From Halisarca cf. caerulea (taxonomy: Eukaryota; Porifera; Demospongiae; Chondrillida; Halisarcidae): a stretch of DNA of 45,000 nucleotides. The stretch lies in NCBI GenBank assembly GCA_963170055.1, contig CAUJGJ010000487.1, positions 687,701-732,700 on the forward strand, written 5' to 3'. A program made the translations under genes and the position numbers. This document shows, in pieces, positions 1-11,423 of the stretch (the first letter of the stretch is position 1; every line of letters begins with the position of its first letter). Below the pieces are notes generated by a model, which was not told the DNA's origin, did no database searches, and saw only the letters and a list, made by a program, of their open reading frames with translations.

Positions 1-230
1 AGTGTACAACAGTATAAATATGATAATACAGAAAATAGATTCATAGTGTACCTTGCTCCTAGCGCTCCAAGTATAGGAGAAGGCCAGGGAGTTATTCAGA
101 TTACTGCATGTGCATTTATTTTTGGTGTGTTTGGATATTATGTATATACCATGTGCGTGTGTGTGTTTTCCATTTCAAAATGAGAAACGATGTAGGCAGG
201 ATTTGTCAATCGACAAAAACACACCAACTC
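1..230. repeat. Left arm of a long inverted repeat flanking gene 1
   Basis: The reverse complement of this stretch recurs at about 3475-3718. For example, the CA-rich block ending in CCATTTCAAAATG near 170-183 matches TTTGAAATGG at 3540-3549 read the other way. The opening bases AGTGTACAACAGTATAAATA match the end of the second arm at 3718. Identity is high in the outer 180 bp and lower beyond. The arm may continue off the window, so its outer end is unknown. It is probably one dispersed repeat present in both orientations around the first secreted-protein gene. No transposase or target-site duplication was seen. Confidence 0.75.
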
Positions 231-990
231 AAGGGTGTATGTAGCATCATGGTGCCAGATGCATGAGCATGGAGCTTGAGTTAGACTAATGCAGCAATAT
301 TATATATTATAAGGATATAGGGCTAAACATACAATGGGGCTAGATGGGCATATACACCGTGTGTTTATAACCGACCGTGTGTTATTTGGATTGTGCATGC
401 ATGGTGTTTCTTGTTTGCAAGATGATCAATTTGCACCTGTTACTAGCTCGTTAAAGAGCATTTCTCTTATGGCATTCAATTCTTGAGGTATCAACAGAAT
501 GGCCATTTCAGTATTTCCATTGTTACGAACATCACAGCAATGGCTGTTTAATCCAAAAAATGAGGTGGCAGTAAGGAACAGTGTCTATATAAATGTAGAG
601 TGAATTGTATATCAGATGATTTACGTTCAACAATGGGATAATACAGGCATGCTTGCCCTTTGAACATAAGGAAATGATTTGTGGCTTACGTGTACTGACA
701 AGGTAATTGCATGGGAGAAATGAAATGAAATATATGTCATAGGAGGCCACTTCATGCACCATAAAATTTTATGGTGCATGGAGTCTAGATTCTTCACTGC
801 CATCAAGGATGTGAGTCAATCCTATACATGAATGGTGGCATTCTTTTTGTAATTCATTAATTGCCCTTTTAATTAGACAGAGAAAGAGGTGAATCAGTCA
901 TGTTACTCTTTCCCTTTACACAACATGTACTCTTATACAGCAACAGTTTATGGTGAGATTACCTACTACACACACAAGCAGGAAAAGGCT
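231..990. repeat. Upstream flank of gene 1, duplicated ahead of gene 2
   Basis: This flank is collinear with about 4310-5100 upstream of the second gene. Shared landmarks are GCATTTCTCTTATATGACATT-like text, the palindromic CACCATAAAATTTT...GGTG region, GAGTCTAGATTCTTCACTGCC and GAGATTACCTACTACACAC. A third partial copy at about 2860-3300 lacks the promoter-proximal part. The similarity shows that the gene was duplicated together with at least 800 bp of 5' sequence. No coding region was identified here. Confidence 0.75.
753..780. promoter_or_regulatory. Perfect 28-bp palindrome upstream of gene 1
   Basis: Each half reads CATGCACCATAAAA and the centre is AAAATTTT, so the site is self-complementary over all 28 bases. 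It lies about 335 bp 5' of the start codon of gene 1. The matching region of gene 2 (about 4820-4855) keeps only a broken form with a T-run. A dimeric-protein site or a fossil transposon tip would both fit. The function is unknown. Confidence 0.5.
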
Positions 991-993
991 GTG

Positions 994-1000
994 TATAAAA
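994..1000 (+). promoter_or_regulatory. TATA box of gene 1
   Basis: TATAAAA lies in the context GTGTATAAAAGAGAGCAG, about 114 bp upstream of the ATG. The second paralogue has the same element in the same context at 5107-5116. A start site about 30 bp downstream would give a 5' leader of roughly 85-90 nt. Confidence 0.65.
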
Positions 1001-1113
1001 GAGAGCAGAAGCAAGATAAAGTGTATTGAGGGCAAAACAATATATTATAAATAATTTGGCTGCAGGTATAACCAACTGAAAGAGGTCCTAACAGTCAAGA
1101 ACGTTTCTGAAAA

Positions 1114-2107
<994 letters not shown>

Positions 2108-2711
2108 GAGTGTTCGACAAATGTAATAGCTAGAATCACTGCATTGATCAACTAATTAAATGGAAAGCTGAGTATCATAGATAGTATATTGTCATAGCTT
2201 AAGTTGGTAGTTTCATTTCTATAGACACAATATAACAGTGCTCACGTTAAGTGATGTTATAAATGTATAACTTAATGATTAAAATTTTGCAGTGATATTC
2301 ATAATCATTACAATAATATATAACACTAGTTACTTTCTGACTCCACCAGGCAGGACTGGTGGCTGCACTAATTATATATATCAAGGTTCCTCATTTATGA
2401 GCAGTTTAGCAAAGTTTACTAATTTGTCAGCGGCTTCCAGTTGGTAGTGTATTGCTTGTTCCCTGCCTTTTAAATTTCTATTGGCAGCCATGCGCAGTCA
2501 GTTGATTAAACCATGCATATATACACACTTAATACTTCGCTCTATATATATATACATAGTATACATGGTATAACATTATTAATCATACAGTGTAGTCCAT
2601 ATGCATATCACTGTCAGGGGCGTAACTATACATGTTCACTAGATCCATTCCGGCCTTCTTCAGTGTTCACCTTTTAATGTTATTGCACATCTGATCCACT
2701 GTACTACCAGG
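2108..2711. other. 3' flank of gene 1, no further gene seen
   Basis: The first 200 bases resemble the 3' flank of gene 2 (AGCTAGAATCACTGCA, ...TTTTGCAGTGATA...). At the position where gene 2 has AATAAA, this copy reads AATAAT (about 2312). A weaker AATTAAA lies near 2154. The remainder is AT-rich sequence with no recognisable feature. Confidence 0.5.
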
Positions 2712-3300
2712 CTACCAGAAGCATATATGAATATATAGCAGCCAAACTTGCGGTAATAAAGGAGAAGAAACTTAAAAAAATCCGTGCATGCCTTGTTCTC
2801 GGTCATGCAGTGTGTATAATATTATTGAATGAAGCGTGGCTACCAAACAAGGGCATGCCAGATGGGCATGGGGTTAGACATGCTTATAAGGCTGTAGAGC
2901 ATATAGGGCTAAACAATGTCATACATGCATGCAATGGGGCTTGATGGGCATACACATGCAGGGTGTTTATAACCTATATATACCATGTGTTATTTGGATT
3001 GCGGGTGTTTGCAACATCGATCGTCAATTTGCAGCTGCTACTAGCTTGTTGAAGAGCATTTCTCTTATATGACATTCACTTAATTCTTGACATATCAACA
3101 GAATGGCCATTTCAGTATTTCACATGTTATATGAACATCACAGTAATGGCTGTTTAACCCAAAAATGGGGTGGCAGTAAGGAATTAACAGTGTATAGAGT
3201 AAATTGTATATCTGATTCAGATGATTTACATTCAACAATATGGGATAATACATGCAGGCATGGTTGCCCTTTGAACATAAGGAAACTATTTGTGGTGCTT
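2712..3300. repeat. Direct repeat of about 590 bp, also at about 4155-4740
   Basis: From AGAAGCATATATGAATATAT onward this tract is nearly identical to 4160 onward, including the AGCAGCCAAACTTGCGGTAA and TGTTCTCGGTCATGCAGTG blocks. It then continues into the flank shared with gene 1. It is a recent local tandem duplication of the 5' flank of the gene family without the gene. Confidence 0.8.
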
Positions 3301-3474
3301 GAAGCCATTTTATAGACCATTCTAGGTTGGTTTTGACACTCAAGTAGGGCCTTCGAAATTCTCTACAGTAATTTGCATCATATACTTGGAACATTTTAGG
3401 GTGGAAGCTGGAGAGCTCGGGGTGGAAGCGCCCCCCCCCCCCCCCCCCCCACACACACACTGGATAGAACCCTA
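3293..3474. repeat. Interspersed repeat, second copy at about 6830-6957
   Basis: Shared blocks in the same order are GTGCTTGAAGCCATTTTA, CAGGGCCTTC-like text, CTCTACAGTAATTT, a GGGGTGGAA block followed by a C-run, and TGGATAGAA. The C-run here is 20 bases long (about 3431-3450). No terminal repeats were identified, so the element class is unknown. Confidence 0.65.
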
Positions 3475-3718
3475 GTAGTTTTGCGTTCTTGGTGCTTTTT
3501 GGCAATTGACAACTCATACCTATATACATACTTAACATTTTGAAATGGAAAACACACACACACACATGGAATCCATAATATCCGAAAACACCAAAGACAA
3601 ATGCACATGCAGTAATCTAAATAACTCCCTGGCCTTCTTCTGCTTAAATTGGAGCGCTAGGAGAAAGGTACACGATGAATCTATTTTCTGTATTATCATA
3701 TTTATACTGTTGTACACT
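3475..3718. repeat. Right arm of the inverted repeat matching 1-230
   Basis: This is the reverse complement of the window's first 230 bases, ending TATACTGTTGTACACT. It contains a short (CA)n and the GGAGCGCTAGGAG block that appears reversed as CTCCTAGCGCTCC at 56-68. Confidence 0.75.
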
Positions 3719-4154
3719 AAGTCTAGCTATATGAACAGTACAAATTACCGTAATATCTTGTGCCATGATACATTGTAGAGAAGCTCAGTTGCACCTTAAA
3801 AATTGCTACCGCAGCTTGTAGCACCACAGACATGTTTACATATCAAAGGCACTAAGACAATAGTGCAACTCAACCTCATAAGTAGCTGCATACAGTGGTA
3901 ACTGTCCACGCAGTCACCTCTTTGATGTGGTCAACTTCGTCAATGGTCCCAAAATTGCCTTCCTGAACAAGCAACCGACAGTCCCATACATGAGAACCTG
4001 TTTTATCCAGTCACCACCCCAATGTGCTATACGGTCACCCCTGTACCAACTGGGTTTTACCACTGTCTTGTATGACCAAGGAAGCAAATGTACTTATTAT
4101 ATTAATACTAATAAATTTGAGATACAAAGCCATGAGCAGTCTTCTTGGATGAGA
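3719..4154. other. Spacer, no feature recognised
   Basis: Unique-looking AT-rich sequence between the inverted-repeat arm and the next duplicated block. Small open frames on both strands show no motif, repeat relation or splice context. Confidence 0.4.
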
Positions 4155-5100
4155 AACAGAAGCATATATGAATATATAGCAGCCAAACTTGCGGTAATAA
4201 AGGAGAAGAAACTTAACAAAATCCGTGCATGTCTTGTTCTCGGACATGCAGTGTATATAATATTATTGAATGAAGCATGCGTGGCTGCCAAGCAAGGGCA
4301 TAATTTGTAGCATCATGGTGCCAGATGGGCATGGGGTTAGACATGCTTATAAGGCTGTAGAGCATATAGGGCTAAACAATGTCATACATGCATGCAATGG
4401 GGCTTGATGGGCATACACATGCAGGGTGTTTATAACCTATATATACCATGTGTTATTTGGATTGTGGGTGTTTGCAACATCGATCGTCAATTTGCAGCTG
4501 CTACTAGCTTGTTGAAGAGCATTTCTCTTATATGACATTCAATTCTTGACATATACCAACAGATGAATGGCCATTTCAGTATTTCACATGTTATATGAAC
4601 ATCACAGTAATGGCTGTTTAATATAACCCAAAATGTGTATAGAGTAAATTGTATATCTGATTCAGATGATTTACATTCAACAATATAGGATAATACAGGC
4701 ATGGTTGCCCTTTGAACATAAGGAAACTATATATTTGTGATTTACACTCAGTCTGACAAGGTAATGGCATGGGAGAAATTAACTTTAGTGCATGTATATG
4801 TTGTATATAGGAGGCCATTCCATGTTATTGTACCATAATTTTTTATGGTGCATGGAGTCTAGATTCTTCACTGCCATCTTAAGGATGTGAGTCAATCCTA
4901 TACATGAATGGTGGCATTCTTTTTATTCACTAATTCCCTTTTAATTAAACAGACTCTGAGAAAGAGGTGCATCAGTCATGTTAAGTTTATTCTACACATG
5001 TACTATATATAGGCGTGTTCTTTCCCTTTTCTCAACTGTACTAGCTCTTACAGCCACAGTTTATGGTGAGATTACCTACTACACACACAAGCAGGAAAAG
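4155..5100. repeat. Duplicated 5' flank of gene 2
   Basis: The first part repeats 2712-3300 and the whole from about 4310 is collinear with 240-990 ahead of gene 1. The similarity runs directly into the TATA box, so the regulatory region was duplicated with the gene. Confidence 0.75.
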
Positions 5101-5106
5101 GCTGTG

Positions 5107-5116
5107 TATATAAAAG
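5107..5116 (+). promoter_or_regulatory. TATA box of gene 2
   Basis: TATATAAAAG lies in the same context as in gene 1 (GCTGTG before, AGAGCAGAAGCAAGA after), about 112 bp 5' of the start codon. Gene 1 has TATAAAA at the equivalent place. Confidence 0.65.
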
Positions 5117-5218
5117 AGAGCAGAAGCAAGACAAAAAGTATTGAGAGCAAAATATATAAGCAACAATTTGGCTGCAGGTCCGAGGTTTGACCGATTGAAA
5201 GAAGTCCTAAACTGAAAA

Positions 5219-7472
5219 ATGAGGGCACTATCTGTGCTAATGCTGGAAGCAATTCTGATTGCAGCGTACATTACAACCTCCGAGGCTAATTGTGACATCA
5301 GTGAGTTGTGTGTGCATGTATGTGCTTGACACACACACACGTGAAATCACAGCGATATCCGAGTGAGTTCAGGCGAAATCGCAGCGATGTCAGAGCGAAT
5401 TCAGGCGAAATTGCAGCGATGTCCGAGCAAATTTGGGCGAAATCGGAGTGACGTCGTAAGTGACCTTCTCGGTCACCATAGCCATTTGCGAAAATTTTAC
5501 CCCACCAAAATTTCTTGCCATACGGTACATTTGATTCTGGCCTCCCACACTGAAGGCATTACCCCCATCTCCATTCCTAGTGCCGTTCCGGTATGGTACC
5601 CCTCCCCCACACCCATGCATAAATAATCATATAGTGAAACCTCTCTAATCTGAAATCTCAATAATCGGTTTAATTATGAACTTTAATTAATTAATCAACA
5701 ACACAAGATATACAATAATTATCAACTGTTACATATAATAGTTGCAATTATAATATAACAATTAATAATGTATAATAATTTTTACTAACCAGTATGTCAT
5801 TCCTTGGCCGCTATGCATGCCTATATATGTGGCAAGCCATATACTAGGGTAATGTCAAACTATCTATAATAATTATAGGAGCCCTTGGAACCAGGGTTAT
5901 TTCTTTTACCATGAATCATGCATTATATACTATCTATATGCATGAATTGACATGATAGCTGCATGATCTACTCAGGCAAATGATATTCAGCATCTCAAAC
6001 ATCTGATATTCACAGATTCAATAGTTTGTTGCCTATTCACAGCCAATTAAACAGTCAACTAGACATTTAATTTTGAAGAACAAAGTTGCTTCTTGTGCAA
6101 TCCCTATACAGTAGTAGATAGAACCAAGGGAGTAAAGGCACCATGCTCAATTTTCTCTTATTATGTTCATGCATACAATAGAGGGAAGGAATTTTAAGGG
6201 TCTTTCTGCGATGTAGGACAGGGTACTTGAGTGAAATACCTTGACATCTAAAAATGACACCTACTCTTTGCACCAAAAATTCAATGTCCATGTGTCAGCA
6301 TGAGCCTTGTCTTCATGCAGTGTTTACACTCCTGAATTGGAAGTGCTTGTCATTATAACTGGTTGTAGAGCTGTCACTCCACTTCTTTGTTTCTGCAGAC
6401 TTTTAAGAGCAGATTTGCTGTCATATGTCTCTGATTTCATTTACTTCACAGGTTTTTATCTAGCATTATTTTTTTTTTGGGGGGGGGGGGGTTATAAGTA
6501 TTAGAGTGCATGAATGCTGCCGCGCAAGGTATGCCAATATTTATGATGTATGTATATATTGTATGTATAATATAATATTATACATGCCAAGTTTTTCTTT
6601 CAAGATATATCAGGGATGAAAGGGGGGGGGGGGGTAATTACAAAATGTAGCAAGGACAGACATGTGAATATGTGGTATCCTAGACATCTATAAACCCAAT
6701 GTCATGCTGTGTAGTGATGCAGGAGGTGTAGATATGTATATGGAGTGCAGGGGTATATAACTATAGGGGGGATCTAAGAGCATGGACCCCTCAGGGAAAA
6801 ATAGAGATTTTATATAGGTTATGGAAGGTGGTACTTGAGGCCATTTTAGACCATTTCAGGTTGATTTTGACATTCAAGCAGGGCCTTCTCTACAGTAATT
6901 TACACTACAGTTGGAGTATTTTGGGGTGGAACCTCCCCCCATTGGATAGAAAACCCTGCCTCAATCCTGGATAATTAATTTTTGGTATATGAGTGGGAAA
7001 ACACCTCTGTAATCTGACATTCTCTCTAATCCGACCGTCTAATGAGGTACATTCACCATATCAAAGCATGGTAAGAATCACCCTATAATTCAACAAACTC
7101 CTACTAAGACATTATTCTCAGGTCCCATCGAATGTCGGATTAGAGAGGTTTCATATCGATGTGTGACACTGTGTGTGCGTGTGTGCACGCGTGACATGTG
7201 TGTGTGTGTGTGTGTGCATGTGGTGGACACGCTGGCACTGCTCTTCAGTTGCAGCCCAGCCCTACCCACCTTGTGGGGCTTGCAACTTCACAGATGGGCA
7301 ACCCCTGATTGAACCAGGGGACCATCAGGGATGGTGGGGGCAGCTGGGCCCATATCCAGTGGGTCTCTCCCTCACTGATGTCTGGTGGCTCACCCCCCAG
7401 TTGGGCCCAACAAGGGGGCCACAATATAGCCCGCACTGCAGGCTGTGGCATTACAAGTTACATTACAAGTGT

Positions 7473-7510
<38 letters not shown>

Positions 7511-8397
7511 ATGTGTGTGTGTATATGTGTGTGTACGTGTGCTTATGTGTGTACACGTGTGTGTATACATGTGGATGTACGTATACATGTGTTTGAGTGT
7601 ATTTGCATGCATGCTTGTGGGTGCAAGTGCATGTTTACATGTGTGTGTATTAAATTCATGTTTGTATAATATTATAATGGTAAATGTGGAAGTCTGTAAT
7701 ACTTAGTACATGCTATGATTAAATTTTGAGATATTTCGCAAATTTCCTTTAAGAACACATATATAATATGAGTTAAAGACATGGATGCTGTATCACTATC
7801 AAGCAGTATATACACATAATTATCATACAATCTTTTGCTCTGTCTTCCACAGTTACCTCAGGAACAAAGGTGGGTATCAAATTCCCTGCTGAGGGAGAAC
7901 ACTGGTTTGGATGTTGGGCAAAACACAATTGTAGAACTGCAAACTGTCCAGGGCTACTGTTTCCAGCAGATAGGAAAAACTGTGCAGGTGAAATCTTCAG
8001 AATGTACAAGAGAAGAGGATCAGGAAACATCCGAGTGGGCGATGAGATTGGACTTTACTACATTGTAGCTAAGGAATGGGTGTCTGCTTGGGACTTCAAT
8101 GGTGGAGTGTCCGGTTGCCCTGGTTCACCTTCATCCACTCTTGGCCTTAACATACCATCGAATCAATGCCAAGGTGAAATATTCAGGGTGTACGCATTAG
8201 GAAGGTCTATAGGAGAGGATGTAAGGAATGGCGACTTCATCATGCTCAACTACAAACATGGAGGTCATGAGTGGTTGTCCCTCCGATTTAAATTTGTGAG
8301 TAAAAGCACTTGTCCAGGAGGTGGATATCCTCCTCCTGCATACAAGTATCAGGAGTGTGACGGTTCATCATTTCAAGTTATAAAGCTCAATTTTTGA
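5219..8397 (+). CDS. Secreted three-repeat Cys/Trp-rich protein, paralogue 2 (two exons)
   Basis: Exon 1 is 5219-5300 and exon 2 is 7853-8397. The 2552-bp intron has donor GTGAGT and acceptor CTTCCACAG. Exon lengths (82 and 545) and split-codon phase are identical to gene 1, again giving 208 residues. The signal peptide starts MRALSVLMLEAILIAAY. The three repeats keep every CPG and following Cys. The W-x3-W pair is intact in repeats 1 and 2, but in repeat 3 the second Trp is replaced by Arg (LSLRF for FSLWG). Repeat 2 is almost identical to gene 1, whereas repeats 1 and 3 differ at many positions, including charge changes. The intron has been enlarged by a 32-bp tandem repeat, a MITE, a GC-rich island and a (GT)n tract. 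The exon-1 assignment rests on the strong match to gene 1. No known function. Probably secreted. Confidence 0.78.
5343..5455. repeat. 32-bp tandem repeat, about 3.5 copies
   Basis: The unit begins GAAATCGCAGCGATGTCCGA and ends TTCAGGC. Copies start at about 5343, 5375 and 5407, with a partial copy at 5439. It is CpG-richer than its surroundings and lies inside the intron of gene 2. Confidence 0.8.
5456..6994. other. Repeat-rich intron interior, no gene seen
   Basis: Contents in order are: a GCGAAAATTTTACCCC block near 5508; one end of a CTCTCTAATCTGA-type repeat near 5634; AT-rich sequence; two G-runs of 12 or more bases (about 6477-6490 and 6622-6633); and the second copy of the 3293-3474 repeat (6830-6957). 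Open frames are short and without motifs. Confidence 0.45.
6995..7154. mobile_element. Short inverted-repeat element (CCTCTNTAATC family)
   Basis: The left end reads ACACCTCTGTAATCTGACAT. The right end, GTCGGATTAGAGAGGTTTCA, is its imperfect reverse complement. The same terminal sequence bounds elements at 34541-34715, 39360-39536, 42300-42471 and 44170-44346. At about 160 bp with no coding capacity it is a MITE. CAGTGRAACCTCT-type ends resemble pogo/Tigger-like ends, but the superfamily is inference. Confidence 0.6.
7222..7446. other. GC-rich island inside the intron
   Basis: An abrupt GC-rich block bounded on both sides by TG-rich sequence. It contains repeated GGGCC and GTTGGGCCCAAC motifs. 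Both strands stay open across it, giving Trp/Pro/Gly-rich frames. These look like minisatellite-type sequence, not a conserved protein. Confidence 0.45.
7475..7509. repeat. (GT)n microsatellite near the 3' end of the intron
   Basis: A run of GT dinucleotides followed by degenerate GT-rich sequence to about 7650. It lies at the position matching the (TG)n tract in the intron of gene 1. Confidence 0.9.
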
Positions 8398-8612
8398 GAG
8401 TGCATTAGCTAGAATCACTGCAATGATCAACTAATTCAATGGCTTTCCGAAATCAAAAGTTTACACATATTATTTTATCTTGCAAAAATCATTATTAATT
8501 GGTAGTTTCATTTCTAGATAGGCACTGAAACAGTGCTCATGCACATTTAAGTGATGGTAATGTACAACTTAATGAATGAAATTTTGCAGTGATAATGAAT
8601 CACTACTAATAC

Positions 8613-8618
8613 AATAAA
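8613..8618 (+). promoter_or_regulatory. Candidate poly(A) signal of gene 2
   Basis: AATAAA lies 215 bases after the stop codon, in 3' sequence homologous to that of gene 1. There the corresponding hexamer is AATAAT. Confidence 0.5.
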
Positions 8619-9062
8619 GGGTGTATAAACTACCGTACTCTATAACACTCCATGGTATACTCCATGCTCTACCCATATCATCATTTGGCCTTCGACTGGA
8701 TAATTATACGGATATAATGAGGTTATATGCAAGAGTTGCTGTTGGCCTATGTCTTGGTGCACACATATGCATGCATGTGGACCTAGCTTCATGCACCAAT
8801 AATATAAACACTGCAGAGCTGAGGTAGTATAGATACTGCAGGTATACACATGGCCTCAGCTGCCACTACATGCAGCAAGGGCTGTCATCCTCATCATGCC
8901 GCCATTAATGACCTTATGCATCAAACCAGCACTTGACTCTATATAATTAGAGTCCTATGCCATTTGGAGCTTTAGAGCTTGTTCCGGTCTGATGGAAAGC
9001 ACCGCGATGGTGCTTCCATCATCCTGTAGAAGAGAGGCAAGTCTTTTAGGCTAAGTATGGGG
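8619..9062. other. Intergenic, nothing recognised
   Basis: No gene, terminal repeat or tandem repeat identified. Short frames lack motifs. Confidence 0.4.
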
Positions 9063-9085
9063 GACACACACACACATAAGCATGT

Positions 9086-9151
<66 letters not shown>

Positions 9152-9162
9152 ACACACACACA
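9063..9162. repeat. (CA)n microsatellite
   Basis: A near-perfect CA run with interruptions at about 9076-9085, 9110 and 9148. The open frames over it are low-complexity artefacts. Confidence 0.95.
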
Positions 9163-9261
9163 TAAGAACCATATAAAAACATTTAAAATGGAAAAAAAGA
9201 TGTAGGGATAGAAACTGTCAAACGTCAAGAAAAATTGGAATAAGGTAAGTTTGTTTGCTAC

Positions 9262-9380
9262 ACATGCAGGGCTGGACGGGCCCATAGCATAGGGATAGAC
9301 GAACATAGGGCTGGACATGCACAGGGCTAGGCGGACATAGGGATAGGCATACATGGGGCTAGACGGGCACAGAGCTAGAC
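9262..9380. repeat. GGGCTAGACGGGCAT-type minisatellite
   Basis: Imperfect tandem copies of a unit of about 17-20 bp with core AGGGCTAGACGGGCA occur here (for example about 9301 and 9357). The same array occurs in reverse orientation at 38110-38222. Looser relatives occur at 320-350 and 2870-2960. In both main loci it adjoins the hairpin repeat listed next. Confidence 0.65.
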
Positions 9381-9397
9381 AGAGGTGGGTTGGACTG

Positions 9398-9530
9398 GGT
9401 ACAGTGCATATTCCTAAATCCTGCAGCTAAAATATTAACGCAGGATGTAGGAATTTGTCCACTGTACAAAGTCCTACATCCCCTAGCATATACATATTTG
9501 GGGGATGTAGGAATTTACAGTGTGCACTCA
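9398..9530. repeat. Two tandem hairpin units with TCCTACATCC stems
   Basis: Two consecutive inverted repeats lie at about 9410-9454 and 9471-9515. Each opens with a TCCTACATCC-like arm and closes with GGATGTAGGAATT. They are followed by CAGTGTGCACTCAGTCC. A single related hairpin occurs in reverse orientation at 38024-38097 with the same neighbours, so this is a dispersed element. Confidence 0.65.
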
Positions 9531-9663
9531 GTCCAAATAAACCAATATTTCTCCAACTAGTGCTGTCACAGCATCTATGGTCACAGTCACTGACAATGGG
9601 GGGGGGGGGAGGGTTGGGGCAAAATAGCAGTCTGGTTATGTAAGTCTAGTGATGGGGCAGCCT

Positions 9664-9830
9664 ACAGTGGTCTTTGCAGACAGGTGGTCCTTATACAAGG
9701 GTGCACTGGTGAAGGCAGCACCTGTTTACAGTGGTCTCTGTAGACAGGTGGTCCATATACAAGGGTGCACTGGTGAAGGTACCACCTGTCTACAGTGGCC
9801 TCTGTAGACAGGTGGTCCCTACAAAAGGAT
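9664..9830. repeat. 64-bp tandem repeat, about 2.6 copies
   Basis: Units start at 9664, 9728 and 9792 with ACAGTGGYCTCTGTAGACAG and contain GTGGTCC and GGGTGCACTGGTGAAGG. The edges GACCACCTGTCTACAG and CTGTAGACAGGTGGTCC are mutually inverted. This suggests an expanded end of a small inverted-repeat transposon. A decayed end lies near 9892. Confidence 0.8.
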
Positions 9831-10229
9831 TCATCAATTGGCATTACTGAGCGTCCCATGGGCTAGACCACTGGCATAGAAAACTAAACACAAGTGGTCC
9901 TTCTAAACAGGTCGATGAACTCTTAATTTGATAATACTTGTAGTCTAACAAGCAAGCAAGCAAAAACGTACAAGCGCAATTGTAAACAACACTAGCTACC
10001 TCTTCTAGCCACATTCTTCGAGTCCAGGTCTATCAATTCTCCGTAATACCCAAGTTTGACTGCTCTGTGAAGTTCGAATATGACTTCCATTGATATTTCG
10101 GACACAAAGTCATTCATAACTGGGCTTTCAACTCACAGAAATCGCGAGGAAAACTTGGCTGGTCAAGTAAATTAAATGCAATAATTGAAAATTTCAAACA
10201 GCACAATAAGAAGAAAAATCTCACTGATG

Positions 10230-10470
10230 AACAAGGCACCATTATGTTCTTCGACAAGGCCAACACGTGCGCCAAAATCGCAACTGTGTATCATGTAACG
10301 TAACGCGTATCGCAACTGATAACAAACGGTAAGAAACGCATAGCGTGAATGTGCGTCGCGTTCGGTGGCGGCGTGGACGTAGCGCCATTTGCCTCTGATG
10401 AAGGCAGAAAATGTGAATAAGGGGCTTTTGATTGGCCAACTAACAGCCGTCGTCCAATGTGGTTTGGAGG
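10230..10470. promoter_or_regulatory. CpG-dense block with CCAAT motifs
   Basis: CpG is frequent here (GCGTCGCGTTCGGTGGCGGC at about 10352), in contrast to the surroundings. An inverted CCAAT motif (GATTGGCC, about 10430) and a direct one (GTCCAATG, about 10452) lie at one edge. A 119-codon minus-strand frame crosses the block but shows no family motif. It could be an unmethylated promoter or part of an unidentified repeat. No linked gene was found. Confidence 0.35.
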
Positions 10471-11042
10471 TCAGTTTGTGAACGTACATTCCCACATATG
10501 TAGAATTGCAGTGAACCATTCTTAATAGCATAATCCTCGGATCGGGAAAAAAAATATTCCAAAATATTCCATTATCTGAAGTGAAATGTATTGTCTTTAT
10601 ATATACAATGGGTATTTCACAACTATATTCCTCTATCCACGTACAATATCCGCCCCTTAGGTGTTATGCTATTATCTGTGATTCACTGTATAATGCTGCT
10701 ATGCTGGACATAAGTGTAGGAAGATGTTTTAAGTTGGGGAGGGGGGGGGGGGGGATATGACAGATCTATACTATAGGAAGGTACTTCATTATTGATTTCA
10801 ATGTCCTATAAATGTATTAAACATAACACAGTGTCACTTATGTATTACCATGCATGTGCACCCAAGATTCTATCATACTATATGAAGTACAGATGCTGTG
10901 TAAGACACAAAAAGAAAAAGACTTAGTTCAACTGTTTGTGCATGTATGTAACTTAAGATTTTCTTCAGCGTCAGCAGAAGCTGCCAAATTGTCCTTGTCT
11001 GTGTGAATTGGCAGCAAATATACTTATCGTTTTATTACAATA
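10471..11042. other. Intergenic, nothing recognised apart from a G-run
   Basis: A G-run of about 16 bases lies at 10739-10754. Otherwise this is AT-rich sequence without supported features. Confidence 0.4.
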
Positions 11043-11423
11043 CAGGGCTGCATTTAGGGGGGGGTGGGGGGGGGGGGGGGGGGGCATTCGCCCCCCCTTG
11101 GAGATCTGTTGCCCCCCCCTTGCAGATCTGCTGCCTCCCTAAACTTGTATCTCAACATACACACTAAGGATTCCTGAAAGGTAGAATTATTGGAAAATGG
11201 ATTAAAAACAAGCTTTTTGGCAATTATTTTGAAAAATTTTCTCAAGACCACTGTCACCAATCCCATAACCCACTTGAATTGTATGTACATAGCATTATTA
11301 CCTACTGTATAATACCCCCCCAGTCTCTGTACACCTATATGCTCCCGTATTGCGTCGCCCCCCCCTAAGATTTTAGGAAGCTTAATTTGCCCCCCCTAGC
11401 CCTGAATCCTGTATGCAGCCCTG
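11043..11423. mobile_element. 381-bp inverted-repeat element, candidate 5-bp target duplication
   Basis: The ends are CAGGGCTGCAT and its exact reverse complement ATGCAGCCCTG. The flanking bases are CAATA on both sides, consistent with a 5-bp target-site duplication. The inside is dominated by G/C homopolymers and is non-coding. The block CTCTGTACACCTATA...CCCCCTAAGATTT recurs at about 42670-42720 as a fragment. The end sequence and short duplication fit a hAT-type MITE, which is inference. Confidence 0.65.

Noticed and set aside
7173..7706. 177-codon frame spanning the GC-rich island in the intron of gene 2
   Set aside because: Both ends are microsatellite translation, and the middle is minisatellite-like with both strands open. 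It lies inside an intron whose boundaries match the paralogue.
9662..9859. 65-codon minus-strand frame rich in CTLVYGPPVYRDH-type repeats
   Set aside because: It translates the 64-bp tandem repeat, whose period is not a multiple of three, so the peptide repeat is not maintained.
10172..10531. 119-codon minus-strand frame over the CpG-dense block
   Set aside because: No motif, signal peptide, domain or splice support. The open frame is probably a by-product of base composition.
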